Positions 6,800-14,047 of a stretch of DNA of 21,610 nucleotides are shown piece after piece; the stretch's first letter is position 1; each line of letters opens with the position of its first letter. The notes below the pieces were generated by a model. It did not search any database. It had not been told where the DNA came from and was given only the letters and a program-made list of their open reading frames with translations. The stretch is from JALZAA01 sp035938395 (lineage in GTDB: Bacteria > Actinomycetota > Acidimicrobiia > IMCC26256 > JACDBD01), in assembly GCA_035938395.1 (NCBI GenBank), contig DASZGY010000013.1, forward strand, positions 1-21,610, written 5' to 3'. Position numbers and translations under genes: made by a program.

Positions 6800-8038
6800 A
6801 TGAGCATCGATTTCACCCTGCCGCCCGACGTCGAGGAGACGCGTGCGCGCGTCCGCGAGTTCATGGACGAGGTGGTGCGCCCGGCGGAGGAGAAGCTCTA
6901 CGCCAATGCGCCTGATGGCGAGCCCGACCGCTCCGACATCGTGCGCACGATCATCGAGCTCCGCCAGAAGGCGCACGAGTGGAACGTGTGGCTCCCCCAC
7001 ATGCCCAAAGAGTGGGGCGGGCTCGGGCTCGGGATCACGGCGATGGCGTTCGTGTCGGCGGAGGCGGCCCGCACGAACTTCGGGCCGTTCATCCTGAACG
7101 CCCAGGCGCCCGACGAGGGCAACCAGCACACGCTGCTGCACCACGCCAACGACGAGCAGAAGGAGAAGTACCTCCGGCCGCTCCTCGAGGGGCGGGTGCG
7201 CTCGTGCTTCGCGATGACCGAGCCCGAGGTCGCAGGTTCCGACCCGACCGGCATCCGCACGATGGCCGTCCAGGACGGCGACGAGTGGGTGATCAACGGC
7301 CACAAGTGGTTCATCAGCGGCGCCAAGGGCGCGACCTTCGCCATCCTCATCGCGAAGACCGATCCCGATGCAGACCCGCCGCAGGCGTCGAACACCGCAT
7401 TCCTCGTCGACCTCCCCGCTGATGGCTGGGAGATCGTGCGCGACATCGACACGATGGCCGGCCACGGCAACCACTGCGAGATCCGCATCACCGACCTGCG
7501 CGTCCCGGATTCGGCCGTCCTCGGCGGTCGGGGCAACGGCCACCTGCTCGGGCAAGCGCGACTCGGCCCGGCGCGGCTCGCGCACTGCATGCGGTGGATC
7601 GGCCAGACCGAGACGGCCCTCGAGCTGCTCGTGAAGCGAGCGGAGGAGCGTCAGCTGCACGGCGCGCCCCTCGCCGAGAAGCAGGCGATCCAGTGGATGA
7701 TGGCCGACTCGGCGATGGAGCTGTACTCCGCCAAGCTGATGGTGCTGCACGCGGCGTACAAGATCGAGAACGAGCAGCCCTTCCGCCAGGAGGTGAGCTT
7801 CGCCAAGCATCACGTGGCGAACATGCTCTGGAAGGTCGTCGACCGTGCGATCCAGGTGCACGGCGCGCTCGGCTACTCCACCGACACGCCGCTCGAGCGG
7901 ATGATGAAGCACGCCCGCTCGGCCCGACTCGTCGACGGCGCCGACGAGGTGCACCAGGCGCTCATCGCCCGCAACGTGCGCGCTGCCATCCGGGACACCG
8001 GCGACACTCGCGTCGCCACCGGCGACTTCGACTTCTAG
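6800..8038 (+). CDS. acyl-CoA dehydrogenase family protein
   Basis: 412 residues. Acyl-CoA dehydrogenases are soluble FAD enzymes that introduce a 2,3-double bond into acyl-CoAs and hand electrons to ETF. The three-domain layout is clear: N-terminal helices (about 5-130), the middle beta domain with FAMTEPEVAGSD (137-148) and WFISGAKGATFAILIAKT (170-187), and the C-terminal helical domain with QVHGALGYSTDTPLERM (352-368) and ARLVDGADEVH (375-385). The DGADEVH ending, with Asp where many family members have the catalytic Glu of EGTxxI, is like the ACAD10/11-type subgroup. The substrate chain is unknown. The start is preceded by little Shine-Dalgarno match; the promoter and operator lie just upstream. 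etfBA, 2.2 kb away, encodes its likely electron acceptor. Confidence 0.94.
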   Translation: MSIDFTLPPDVEETRARVREFMDEVVRPAEEKLYANAPDGEPDRSDIVRTIIELRQKAHEWNVWLPHMPKEWGGLGLGITAMAFVSAEAARTNFGPFILNAQAPDEGNQHTLLHHANDEQKEKYLRPLLEGRVRSCFAMTEPEVAGSDPTGIRTMAVQDGDEWVINGHKWFISGAKGATFAILIAKTDPDADPPQASNTAFLVDLPADGWEIVRDIDTMAGHGNHCEIRITDLRVPDSAVLGGRGNGHLLGQARLGPARLAHCMRWIGQTETALELLVKRAEERQLHGAPLAEKQAIQWMMADSAMELYSAKLMVLHAAYKIENEQPFRQEVSFAKHHVANMLWKVVDRAIQVHGALGYSTDTPLERMMKHARSARLVDGADEVHQALIARNVRAAIRDTGDTRVATGDFDF

Positions 8039-8042
8039 CCCT

Positions 8043-8096
8043 CCGTTCTCGGCAGAGAAAGGTCCGTGCCGCGAGCGTTTTCGCTGCCGAGAACGG
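8043..8096. terminator. 13-bp perfect inverted repeat, bidirectional terminator
   Basis: CCGTTCTCGGCAG (8043-8055) is perfectly matched by CTGCCGAGAACGG (8084-8096). The 28-base loop holds a smaller stem, GCGA (8071-8074) with TCGC (8081-8084), around GCGTTT. It lies exactly between the stops of two convergent genes (8038 on + and 8105 on -), so it can end both transcripts. Confidence 0.82.
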
Positions 8097-8104
8097 GAGA
8101 GGGA

Positions 8105-8812
8105 TTAGATCGGCGGCGGCGCCGCCACCGAGAAGTGCGGGTCGAGGTGGGTCGTGTCGTTGAAGCGACGGACGGTGATCCGGTCCTCTTCGACGACGAT
8201 GTGGCTGATCGACGCGTTGTCGGCGCCGATGAACGCGAAGCCCCGAGCGCCGGTCGCGTTGGCCAGGACCTCACCGATGACACCGCCGTGGGTGACGACC
8301 ACGACGAGCTGGTCGGGATGCGCGACGGCAACACGCGAGATCCCGAGGCTGACCCGATCGCGGAATGCTTCGGCGGGCTCGCCGCCGGGAATCAGATCCC
8401 AGCGCTGCTCCTCGACGGCGCGCACGAACGCGGGATCGTGTTCTGCAGCCTTCACTCGCAGCAGCCCGCCTTCCCATTCCCCCAGGTACACCTCGCGCAG
8501 CTCCGGCTCGACGCTCGGAACGATGCCGAGACGCTTCGCCAGCGGTGCCGCCGTCTCCACCGTGCGGCGCAGGGTCGTCACGTAGATCGCGGCGATGTCC
8601 TCGCCGGTGAGCCGCTCCGCAAGTCGTTCGGCCTGGTCCACGCCCACCGGGTCGAGCGGCGGGTCGCCGTGCCCGTCGACCAGATCGAACGGCCGCTCGG
8701 GATCGACAGGCTGGGACTCGCCGTGGCGCACGAGCAGGATCTCGGTCGCGCCCGGCGGCGGCGTGTACCGATGCTGGCGGTACGTGTTGGGCTCGCTCTG
8801 CGTCTGGCTCAC
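8105..8812 (-). CDS. histidine phosphatase family protein (phosphoglycerate mutase-like)
   Basis: 235 residues from the GTG at 8812. The phosphohistidine motif LLVRHGES is at 26-33 (His30). The partner residues expected of the branch-1 superfamily follow: TTLRRTVETA (79-88), the ELREVYLGEWEG stretch (104-115) and the second catalytic His in VVVTHGGVIGEVL (171-183). Such enzymes act through a phosphohistidine; substrates include sugar phosphates, nucleotide monophosphates and protein phosphates, and this sequence does not decide among them. The start is chosen because TACTCT lies eight bases upstream on the minus strand, matching the leaderless pattern; longer in-frame extensions add unlike sequence and cross the promoter. 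Divergent from the carboxyltransferase gene. Confidence 0.88.
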   Translation of the reverse strand: MSQTQSEPNTYRQHRYTPPPGATEILLVRHGESQPVDPERPFDLVDGHGDPPLDPVGVDQAERLAERLTGEDIAAIYVTTLRRTVETAAPLAKRLGIVPSVEPELREVYLGEWEGGLLRVKAAEHDPAFVRAVEEQRWDLIPGGEPAEAFRDRVSLGISRVAVAHPDQLVVVVTHGGVIGEVLANATGARGFAFIGADNASISHIVVEEDRITVRRFNDTTHLDPHFSVAAPPPI

Positions 8813-8820
8813 GGGCCGCA

Positions 8821-8830
8821 AGAGTACGGT
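8821..8830. promoter_or_regulatory. overlapping divergent -10 boxes sharing one TA
   Basis: On the minus strand TACTCT (8826-8821) is followed by eight bases and the GTG of the phosphatase. On the plus strand TACGGT (8825-8830) reads toward the carboxyltransferase gene with a leader of roughly 80 bases. Both hexamers use the same T8825-A8826 step. The minus promoter is the stronger call. Confidence 0.5.
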
Positions 8831-8915
8831 GCCCCGCGGCGGACGGCGGCTTTGCCGACCGGCGTCGCAGAAGCCGGAGCTTGCGACGGCGACCCAGGGA
8901 GGATCGCGTGGGCAA

Positions 8916-10460
8916 GTGACCTGGGATCCCGAGCTCGACGAGTTGCGGCGGCGCACCGAGCTGGCGGCCGCGATGGGCGGCGAGGAGAAGGTCGCCCGTC
9001 AGCACGCCGCGGGCAAGCTCACCGTGCGCGAGCGCATCGACGCGCTCGTCGACCCCGGCACGTTCCACGAGGTCGGGGCACTCACGGGAAAGGCCGAGTA
9101 CGACGACGGGCTGCTGGCCGGCTTCACTCCCGCCAATTTCGTGATGGGGCGGGCCCGCATCGAGGGCCGGCCCGTGGTCGTGGGCGGCGACGACTTCACG
9201 GTCCGCGGCGGCGCGGCGGATGCGTCGATCTTCCAGAAGCAGGTCCACGCCGAGCAGATGGCGAACGAGCTGCGGCTGCCGATTGTCCGGCTCGTCGACG
9301 GCTCCGGCGGGGGCGGCTCGGTGAAGTCGCTCGAGACGATGGCGCGCAGCTTCGTGCCGTTCAACCCGGGCTGGGAATGGGTGGTCGAGAACCTCGCCAC
9401 CGTGCCCGTCGTCGCGCTCTGCCTCGGATCCGTCGCCGGGTTGGGCGCGGCGCGTGTCGTGACGAGCCATTACTCGGTCATGGTGCGCGGCACTTCCCAG
9501 CTGTTCGTGGCGGGACCGCCGGTGGTCGCGCGCCTCGGTGAGCACGTCGACAAGGAGGAGCTCGGCGGCAGCGAGATCCACGGCCGCAACGGCGCCGTCG
9601 ACGACGTCGTCGACACCGAGCACGACGCGTTCGCCCGGGCGCGGTCCTTCCTCTCCTATCTCCCCCGGTCGGTCGACGACGCGCCGCCCCGAGTCGAGCC
9701 GACCGACGACCCCGAGCGCCGTGAGGGCCGGCTCATCGATGCGATCCCGCGCGACGCCCGGCAGGTCTACAAGGTCCGGGACATCATCGACGCGGTCGTC
9801 GACCGGGACTCGTTCCTCGAGATCGGCCGCGGGTACGGCCGGTCGGCGGTGACCGGGCTCGCCCGCCTCGACGGCTGGCCCGTGGCGGTGCTGGCCGGCG
9901 ATCCGTACTTCTACGGCGCCGGGTGGACTGCCGACGCTTCGCAGAAGGTCACCCGGTTCGTCGACCTCGCCGACACGTTCCACCTCCCGGTCGTGCATCT
10001 CGTCGACAATCCCGGGTTCGTCATCGGCGTCGACGCGGAACGGGCGGCGACGATCCGGCACGGCGCCCGGGCCCTCGCCGCCATCTACCAGGCGCAGGTG
10101 CCGTGGTGCTCGGTGATCCTGCGCAAGGTGTACGGAGTCGCCGGCGCCGCGCACCAGAACGCGGCCCGGCTCAAGTACCGGTTCGCGTGGCCGTCGGGCG
10201 ACTGGGGCAGCCTCCCGCTCGCCGGCGGGATCGAGGCCGCGTACAAGGCCCAGCTCGAAGCGGCCGACGACCCCGACGCGGCACGGGCCGAGATCGAACA
10301 ACGACTCGACGCGGCGCGCTCACCGTTCCGCACCGCGGAAGTATTCATGATCGAGGAGATCGTCGACCCGCGCGACACGCGGCCGTTACTCTGCGAGTTC
10401 GCGAACCTCGCCGCGCCCGTGCGCGGCGCCGGTCCCACGTCGCGTGGCGCGCGGCCGTGA
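8916..10460 (+). CDS. acyl-CoA carboxylase carboxyltransferase (beta) subunit
   Basis: 514 residues, normal for PccB/AccD-type carboxyltransferases (COG4799), which move carboxyl from carboxybiotin to an acyl-CoA. The N-terminal half shows the KLTVRERIDALVDPGTFHEVG opening (34-54), the first oxyanion-hole region around DDFTVRGGAAD (92-102) and LVDGSGGGGSV (126-136). The C-terminal half shows ASQKVTRFVDLADTFHLPVV (341-360), LVDNPGF (362-368) and ILRKVYGVAG (401-410). The first-half loop is odd: most relatives read LVDSGGA there. No biotin carboxylase or biotin carrier gene is nearby, so the alpha subunit must be encoded elsewhere. GTG at 8916 is preceded by AGGGAGG about 13 bases upstream, a rather long spacing. 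The substrate (propionyl-, methylcrotonyl- or other acyl-CoA) is not resolved. Confidence 0.9.
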   Translation: MTWDPELDELRRRTELAAAMGGEEKVARQHAAGKLTVRERIDALVDPGTFHEVGALTGKAEYDDGLLAGFTPANFVMGRARIEGRPVVVGGDDFTVRGGAADASIFQKQVHAEQMANELRLPIVRLVDGSGGGGSVKSLETMARSFVPFNPGWEWVVENLATVPVVALCLGSVAGLGAARVVTSHYSVMVRGTSQLFVAGPPVVARLGEHVDKEELGGSEIHGRNGAVDDVVDTEHDAFARARSFLSYLPRSVDDAPPRVEPTDDPERREGRLIDAIPRDARQVYKVRDIIDAVVDRDSFLEIGRGYGRSAVTGLARLDGWPVAVLAGDPYFYGAGWTADASQKVTRFVDLADTFHLPVVHLVDNPGFVIGVDAERAATIRHGARALAAIYQAQVPWCSVILRKVYGVAGAAHQNAARLKYRFAWPSGDWGSLPLAGGIEAAYKAQLEAADDPDAARAEIEQRLDAARSPFRTAEVFMIEEIVDPRDTRPLLCEFANLAAPVRGAGPTSRGARP

Positions 10461-10509
10461 GCATCAACCGTGTGCCGCAGGTCACGTGGACCCCCCGCGA
10501 ACTCGGGCA

Positions 10510-10515
10510 TACCGT
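10510..10515 (+). promoter_or_regulatory. TACCGT, candidate -10 box for the P450 gene
   Basis: TACCGT lies 33 bases before the P450 ATG. A leader of about 25 bases would include the G-run used as ribosome binding site at 10538-10543. This is a leadered promoter, unlike most in the window. Confidence 0.4.
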
Positions 10516-10548
10516 GACGCAAACGGCACCGGCCCATGGGGGGCTTCG

Positions 10549-11793
10549 ATGGCACAGCCGGCCGAGCAGACACTCGACTTCCTGAGCGTCGCGCTCACAC
10601 CCGAGTTTCGCGACGACCCGTACCAGTTCTTCCGTTTGCTGCGCGAGCACGAGCCCGTCCATCACACGCCGTTCGGCGTGTACCTCGTGAGCCGTCACGC
10701 CGATGCCGCTGCGATCGTGCGCGATCCGCACCTGAGCACCGATCAAAAGAACTCAGAGCTCTTCCAGGCATTCGCGGAAGCCAATCCGCGATCTGAGGAA
10801 AACATTGACCAGATGAACGACGTGGTCATGCTGTTCAAGGACCCGCCGGATCACACGCGCTTGCGTGGCCTCGTGAGCAAGGCGTTCACACCGAAGATGG
10901 TCGAGCGGCTCCGGGTCCGCGTCCAGGAGATCGTCGACGAGCGGCTCGACGAGGTCGAAGCCCGCGGCGACGGCCGTATGGACGTCGTGACCGACCTCGC
11001 GTACCCGCTCCCGGTCGTGATCATCTGCGAGCTCCTCGGCGTGCCACCGGAGGACCACGCGACGTTCTCGGCGTGGTCGTCCGAGCTCGCGGCGAGCATC
11101 GATCCCGATCCGCTCGTCTCTCCCGACCAGCAGGTGCGCATCGAGGCGGCCGGCAACGCCTTCCTCGAGTATTTCACCGACCTCATCGAGCGGCGGCGCC
11201 GGTCGTTGCGCGACGACCTCCTCTCGGCCCTCATCGAGGCCGAGGAGGACGGCGACCGGCTCAGCGAGGAGGAGCTGCTCGGCACGGCGCTCTTCCTGCT
11301 CATCGCCGGGCACGAGACGACGGTGAACCTGATCGGGAACGGGACGCTCGCCTTGCTGCAGCATCGCGACCAGCTCGAGCGCCTGCGCCACGACCCGTCC
11401 CTGGACCGGCATGCCGTCGAGGAGCTGTTGCGGTTCGACAGCCCGGTGCAGCTCACGCAGCGCATCACCCTCGACGAGTACGAGGTGGGCGGCGTCACGA
11501 TCCCGAAGGGTCAGAACCTCGTCCCGTTGCTCGGCGCGGCGAACCGCGACCCGGCCGAGTTCGACGACCCCGACCGGCTCGATCTCGGTCGCGAGAACGC
11601 CAACCGCAACGTCGCCTTCGGCGGAGGCCACCACTTCTGCCTGGGCGCGGCGCTGGCGCGGCTCGAGGGTGCGGCGGCGGTCGGGACGCTCGTGCGGCGG
11701 TTCCCCGACATCGAGCTCGCAGGAGAGCCGGTGCGGAGGACCACGTTCACACTCCGCGGCCTCGCGCACCTGCCGGTCGCGATCGCGACGTGA
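10549..11793 (+). CDS. cytochrome P450
   Basis: 414 residues, typical for soluble bacterial class I P450s. The I-helix oxygen-binding motif AGHETT is at 253-258, the ExxR pair at Glu292-Arg295 (EELLRF) and the heme-binding loop FGGGHHFCLGAALA at 357-370, with Cys364 as the iron ligand. The K-helix region continues into SPVQLTQR, and the DPPDHTRLRGLVSKAFTP stretch (98-115) is the usual C-helix signature. It needs ferredoxin and reductase partners, none of which are in the window. By general resemblance it falls among actinobacterial lipid/terpenoid or xenobiotic hydroxylases (CYP107/CYP125-like broad group), but I cannot name a subfamily. Start at ATG 10549 with a GGGGGG run six bases upstream; the earlier ATG at 10535 is out of frame. 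Confidence 0.96.
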   Translation: MAQPAEQTLDFLSVALTPEFRDDPYQFFRLLREHEPVHHTPFGVYLVSRHADAAAIVRDPHLSTDQKNSELFQAFAEANPRSEENIDQMNDVVMLFKDPPDHTRLRGLVSKAFTPKMVERLRVRVQEIVDERLDEVEARGDGRMDVVTDLAYPLPVVIICELLGVPPEDHATFSAWSSELAASIDPDPLVSPDQQVRIEAAGNAFLEYFTDLIERRRRSLRDDLLSALIEAEEDGDRLSEEELLGTALFLLIAGHETTVNLIGNGTLALLQHRDQLERLRHDPSLDRHAVEELLRFDSPVQLTQRITLDEYEVGGVTIPKGQNLVPLLGAANRDPAEFDDPDRLDLGRENANRNVAFGGGHHFCLGAALARLEGAAAVGTLVRRFPDIELAGEPVRRTTFTLRGLAHLPVAIAT

Positions 11794-11820
11794 CGCGCGA
11801 CACGGAGTGACGCGCGACAC
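11790..11820 (+). repeat. two tandem copies of a 14-base repeat at the end of the P450 gene
   Basis: GTGACGCGCGACAC occurs at 11790-11803 and again at 11807-11820, a period of 17 bases separated by GGA. The first copy includes the P450 stop codon. The rest of the 165-base gap to the next gene shows no further copies and no gene; it holds a candidate -10 box at 11912. The function is unknown; it could be a small duplication or a paired binding site. Confidence 0.6.
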
Positions 11821-11911
11821 CAAGAGTTCCGTGAGACTCCGGTAGCCGAGCGCTCAACCGCTGTTCGCGTCGTGCACGCCTGCGCGTGACCGGATCGACA
11901 CGTGCCGTCGT

Positions 11912-11917
11912 TACCGT
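11912..11917 (+). promoter_or_regulatory. TACCGT, candidate -10 box for the gene at 11959
   Basis: TACCGT lies 41 bases before the ATG, leaving a leader of about 35 bases that carries a good ribosome binding site (GGAGGG, 11949-11954). No clear -35 was seen. Confidence 0.4.
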
Positions 11918-11958
11918 GCATTCGAGTCGTACATCCGCTCGAGCACGTGGAGGGACGC

Positions 11959-12348
11959 ATGAATGCACTCAACGCTTGCGGATACTTGTCACGCGTCGTC
12001 GCCCTGCCCGTAGCCGTCGCCGAAGCGGTGTTCGACGACGTCACGCGTTCGCTCGGCGCCTCCGCACACGCGGACCCGACGGCGCTGGGCACCGCCCTCC
12101 TGCCGGCGCGCCGGATCCGCACGCGGCTGGGGTCCCAGCTCCCCTGGGCCGGAGTCGCGGTCGAGATCGAGCTCGCGCCGTGGTCGAGAAGCCGGTCCGA
12201 GGTCGGCGTGCGCTACGGCGGAAACCGTCAGCCACGTGCCCTCGCCCGCCGCGTGTACGAGAAGCGCGCGCCGGCTCTCCTCGACGAGATCACCGACGCC
12301 ATCAACGCGCGGCTGCCGGGATCGCACGCGGAACGACGGGCGGCGTAA
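11959..12348 (+). CDS. hypothetical protein, 129 residues
   Basis: The ATG at 11959 follows GGAGGG by four bases, a strong start signal that argues for a real gene. No signal peptide or membrane segment is convincing; the stretch LSRVVALPVAVAEAVFDDV (10-28) is mildly hydrophobic and probably an amphipathic helix. A central part rich in beta-prone residues (AGVAVEIELAPWSRSRSEVGVRY, about 64-86) is followed by a helical, charged tail (PRALARRVYEKRAPALLDEITDAINARL). I do not recognise the family. It is followed after six bases by the end of the convergent SDR gene, with no room for a separate terminator. Confidence 0.72.
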   Translation: MNALNACGYLSRVVALPVAVAEAVFDDVTRSLGASAHADPTALGTALLPARRIRTRLGSQLPWAGVAVEIELAPWSRSRSEVGVRYGGNRQPRALARRVYEKRAPALLDEITDAINARLPGSHAERRAA

Positions 12349-12354
12349 TCCGCC

Positions 12355-13215
12355 CTACTCGGGTTCGGGTTTCGGCGGCGGGAAGGCCGTTCGCACCACG
12401 CGGTCCCAGCCGCGGTCGGTCGTCAACGCCCGGGTGACGAGCATCATGCGGGCGCCGGCGGTGACCCGGTACCGCGGCCGCGGCCACCGACGGCGGAGCG
12501 ACCTCTCGATCACCTTCGCCACACGTTCGGGCGACGCCGCCATCATCGCCATCGGGCCCTCGTACGCGCCGGCCGTCCGTGTTGCGACGCCGGCCATGAA
12601 CTCGGCGTATGGCCCTTCGCCGCCCCTGTCGGCGGCCGTCGAGACCGCGGTGTCCCCGAACTTCGTCTTGATGAGCCCCGGCTCGATCACCGACACGCGG
12701 ACACCGAACGGCTTGACCTCGTACCGGAGTGCGTCGCTCATCGCCTCCACCGCGTGCTTGCTGGCGTGGTACGCCCCGGCGCCGGGAAACGTGAGTCGAC
12801 CACCCACGGAGCTGACGTTCGCGATACGACCCCACCGTTGGCGGCGCATCCCGGGCAGCGCGAGCTGGATGAGGCGGATCATGCCGAACAGGTTCGTCTC
12901 GAATTGGCGGCGCCATTCGTCGAGGGGGACCTCCTCGACCGGACCTCCCAGGCTGAACCCGGCGTTGTTGACGAGCGCGCCGACGGCGCCCTCGGCCCCC
13001 TCGACCTCCGCGATCGCGGCACGCCGGGATTCCTCGTCGGCAACGTCGAGCGTCACCAGCTTGCAGCCGGCGTCGGCGAGGTCCTTGATCGACTCCGGTC
13101 TGCGCGCCGACGCGTAGACGGTCCAGCCCCGACGAGCGAGGCGTTCGGCTGCCGCGCGCCCGATCCCCGTCGAGCAGCCGGTCACGAGCACGGCCTTCGA
13201 GACGGCGCCGGACAC
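12355..13215 (-). CDS. SDR family NAD(P)-dependent oxidoreductase
   Basis: 286 residues, a classical short-chain dehydrogenase with a somewhat long C-terminus. The cofactor motif TGCSTGIG is at 12-19, NNAG at 83-86, the catalytic Ser in NVSSVGG (133-139), and the YxxxK pair at Tyr149 and Lys153 (YHASK), followed by EPGLIKTKF. Arg38-Arg39 after the second strand (SARRP) suggests NADP(H) preference, as expected for many family members. The substrate is unknown, a ketone or alcohol of lipid or steroid type being plausible. The GTG start at 13215 is supported by TACCGT six bases upstream on the minus strand. Divergent from the gene at 13252 with only 36 bases between. Confidence 0.94.
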   Translation of the reverse strand: MSGAVSKAVLVTGCSTGIGRAAAERLARRGWTVYASARRPESIKDLADAGCKLVTLDVADEESRRAAIAEVEGAEGAVGALVNNAGFSLGGPVEEVPLDEWRRQFETNLFGMIRLIQLALPGMRRQRWGRIANVSSVGGRLTFPGAGAYHASKHAVEAMSDALRYEVKPFGVRVSVIEPGLIKTKFGDTAVSTAADRGGEGPYAEFMAGVATRTAGAYEGPMAMMAASPERVAKVIERSLRRRWPRPRYRVTAGARMMLVTRALTTDRGWDRVVRTAFPPPKPEPE

Positions 13216-13221
13216 GTCCGC

Positions 13222-13227
13222 ACGGTA
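13222..13227 (-). promoter_or_regulatory. TACCGT -10 box, leaderless promoter of the SDR gene
   Basis: Read on the minus strand, TACCGT is followed by exactly six bases and the GTG at 13215. This places the expected transcription start on the G of the start codon. Confidence 0.6.
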
Positions 13228-13237
13228 GCCGAGCTTC

Positions 13238-13243
13238 TACAAT
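13238..13243 (+). promoter_or_regulatory. TACAAT -10 box, near-leaderless promoter of the gene at 13252
   Basis: TACAAT, the best match to the TATAAT consensus in the window, is followed by eight bases and the GTG at 13252. It lies 10 bases from the divergent SDR -10 box, so the -35 regions of the two promoters must overlap the opposite gene starts. Confidence 0.65.
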
Positions 13244-13251
13244 CGGCCATC

Positions 13252-13959
13252 GTGTCGCATTGGCTGAAGACCCCCCACTGGTCGTCCGACATTCCGCTCG
13301 ACACCCCGCATCCGCGGATCGAGGCGCTCGGCGAACGCGGCTTCGTCCACCTCCGGGACCTGACGGACCCGATCCCCGAGTCCGAGTACCTGACGCTCGA
13401 GTACATGGACTGGAAGAGCGGCGGCGACACGAACTTCGCGCCGATCGCGACCGCTGACGGCGAGCTGGACTGCCGCGGCTTCTGGAAGCCGGGCGACGAG
13501 CGCCCCGACAAGGACGGCAAGTTCACGATCAACGCCGAGCGTTGCCCCGAGATCAAGCGCTACGTCGAGGCGGTGGGCGCCAACTTCGGACGTGTGCGGG
13601 TGATCAAGCTCGAGCCACAGGACTACGACACCGCCCGGCGCCAGATGCATCGCGACGACAACAACCGGTTCAACCCGCCGGACCAGGGTTGGGTCGTGCG
13701 GTCGTGGCTGGAGCTGACCGACTATCCCGACAGCTTCATGATCCTGATGGAGCAGGACGAGGACGGCCTCCCCGACCCCGACACCGAGGCCCACATCCCG
13801 CTCAACCGGGGCTCCCAGTTCCTGCTCGACACCCAGCGCCTCTGGCACGTCGTGTGCCATACCGGCGACGCACCCCGCTATGCCCTCATCTCGAGCTTCG
13901 AGAGCGGTCCCGCCCTCGAGAGCTGGGTCGACGCCCAGGCCGCGCCGGCGAACATCTGA
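13252..13959 (+). CDS. uncharacterised protein, possible 2-oxoglutarate/Fe(II) dioxygenase-like fold
   Basis: 235 residues from the GTG at 13252, whose position is fixed by the TACAAT box eight bases upstream. I do not recognise the family with certainty. The second half has the layout of a double-stranded beta-helix oxygenase: His133-Arg-Asp135 (MHRDDNNRF) could be the HxD iron pair, His199 (RLWHVV) the distal iron ligand and Arg209 (APRYALISSFE) the 2-oxoglutarate carboxylate ligand. The ending WHVVCHTGDAPRYALI is reminiscent of aspartyl/asparaginyl-hydroxylase-like proteins, where a WH...NTGDxPR segment occurs. The first half (1-110) is rich in charged residues and not assignable. No signal peptide. 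The role is unknown; SDR divergent pairing gives little more. Confidence 0.75.
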   Translation: MSHWLKTPHWSSDIPLDTPHPRIEALGERGFVHLRDLTDPIPESEYLTLEYMDWKSGGDTNFAPIATADGELDCRGFWKPGDERPDKDGKFTINAERCPEIKRYVEAVGANFGRVRVIKLEPQDYDTARRQMHRDDNNRFNPPDQGWVVRSWLELTDYPDSFMILMEQDEDGLPDPDTEAHIPLNRGSQFLLDTQRLWHVVCHTGDAPRYALISSFESGPALESWVDAQAAPANI

Positions 13960-13974
13960 GTACCGGTTACTCAG
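13956..13974 (+). terminator. short perfect hairpin over the stop codon, possible terminator
   Basis: CTGAGTA (13956-13962) and TACTCAG (13968-13974) pair around CCGGT. The stem contains the TGA stop of the upstream gene. It could end that transcript or act on the next gene 74 bases downstream; there is no T-tract, so the call is tentative. Confidence 0.4.
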
Positions 13975-14047
13975 GCGGGCACCCCGCCCCCCGTGTTCTC
14001 CTCGTCACATCCGAACCGTACGGGTGGATCGAGCGCGAGGAGCGACC

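Noticed and set aside
8271..10301. A very long open frame on the minus strand (676 codons) opposite the carboxyltransferase gene
   Set aside because: High-GC genes routinely leave long open frames on the other strand. This one reads as low-complexity Arg/Asp/Gly/His-rich sequence with no motif, and it overlaps a clear carboxyltransferase and part of a clear phosphatase.
11803..11841. CGGAGT...ACTCCG inverted repeat as a terminator after the P450 gene
   Set aside because: Six-base arms with a loop of about 27 bases are too weak in a genome this GC-rich to call.
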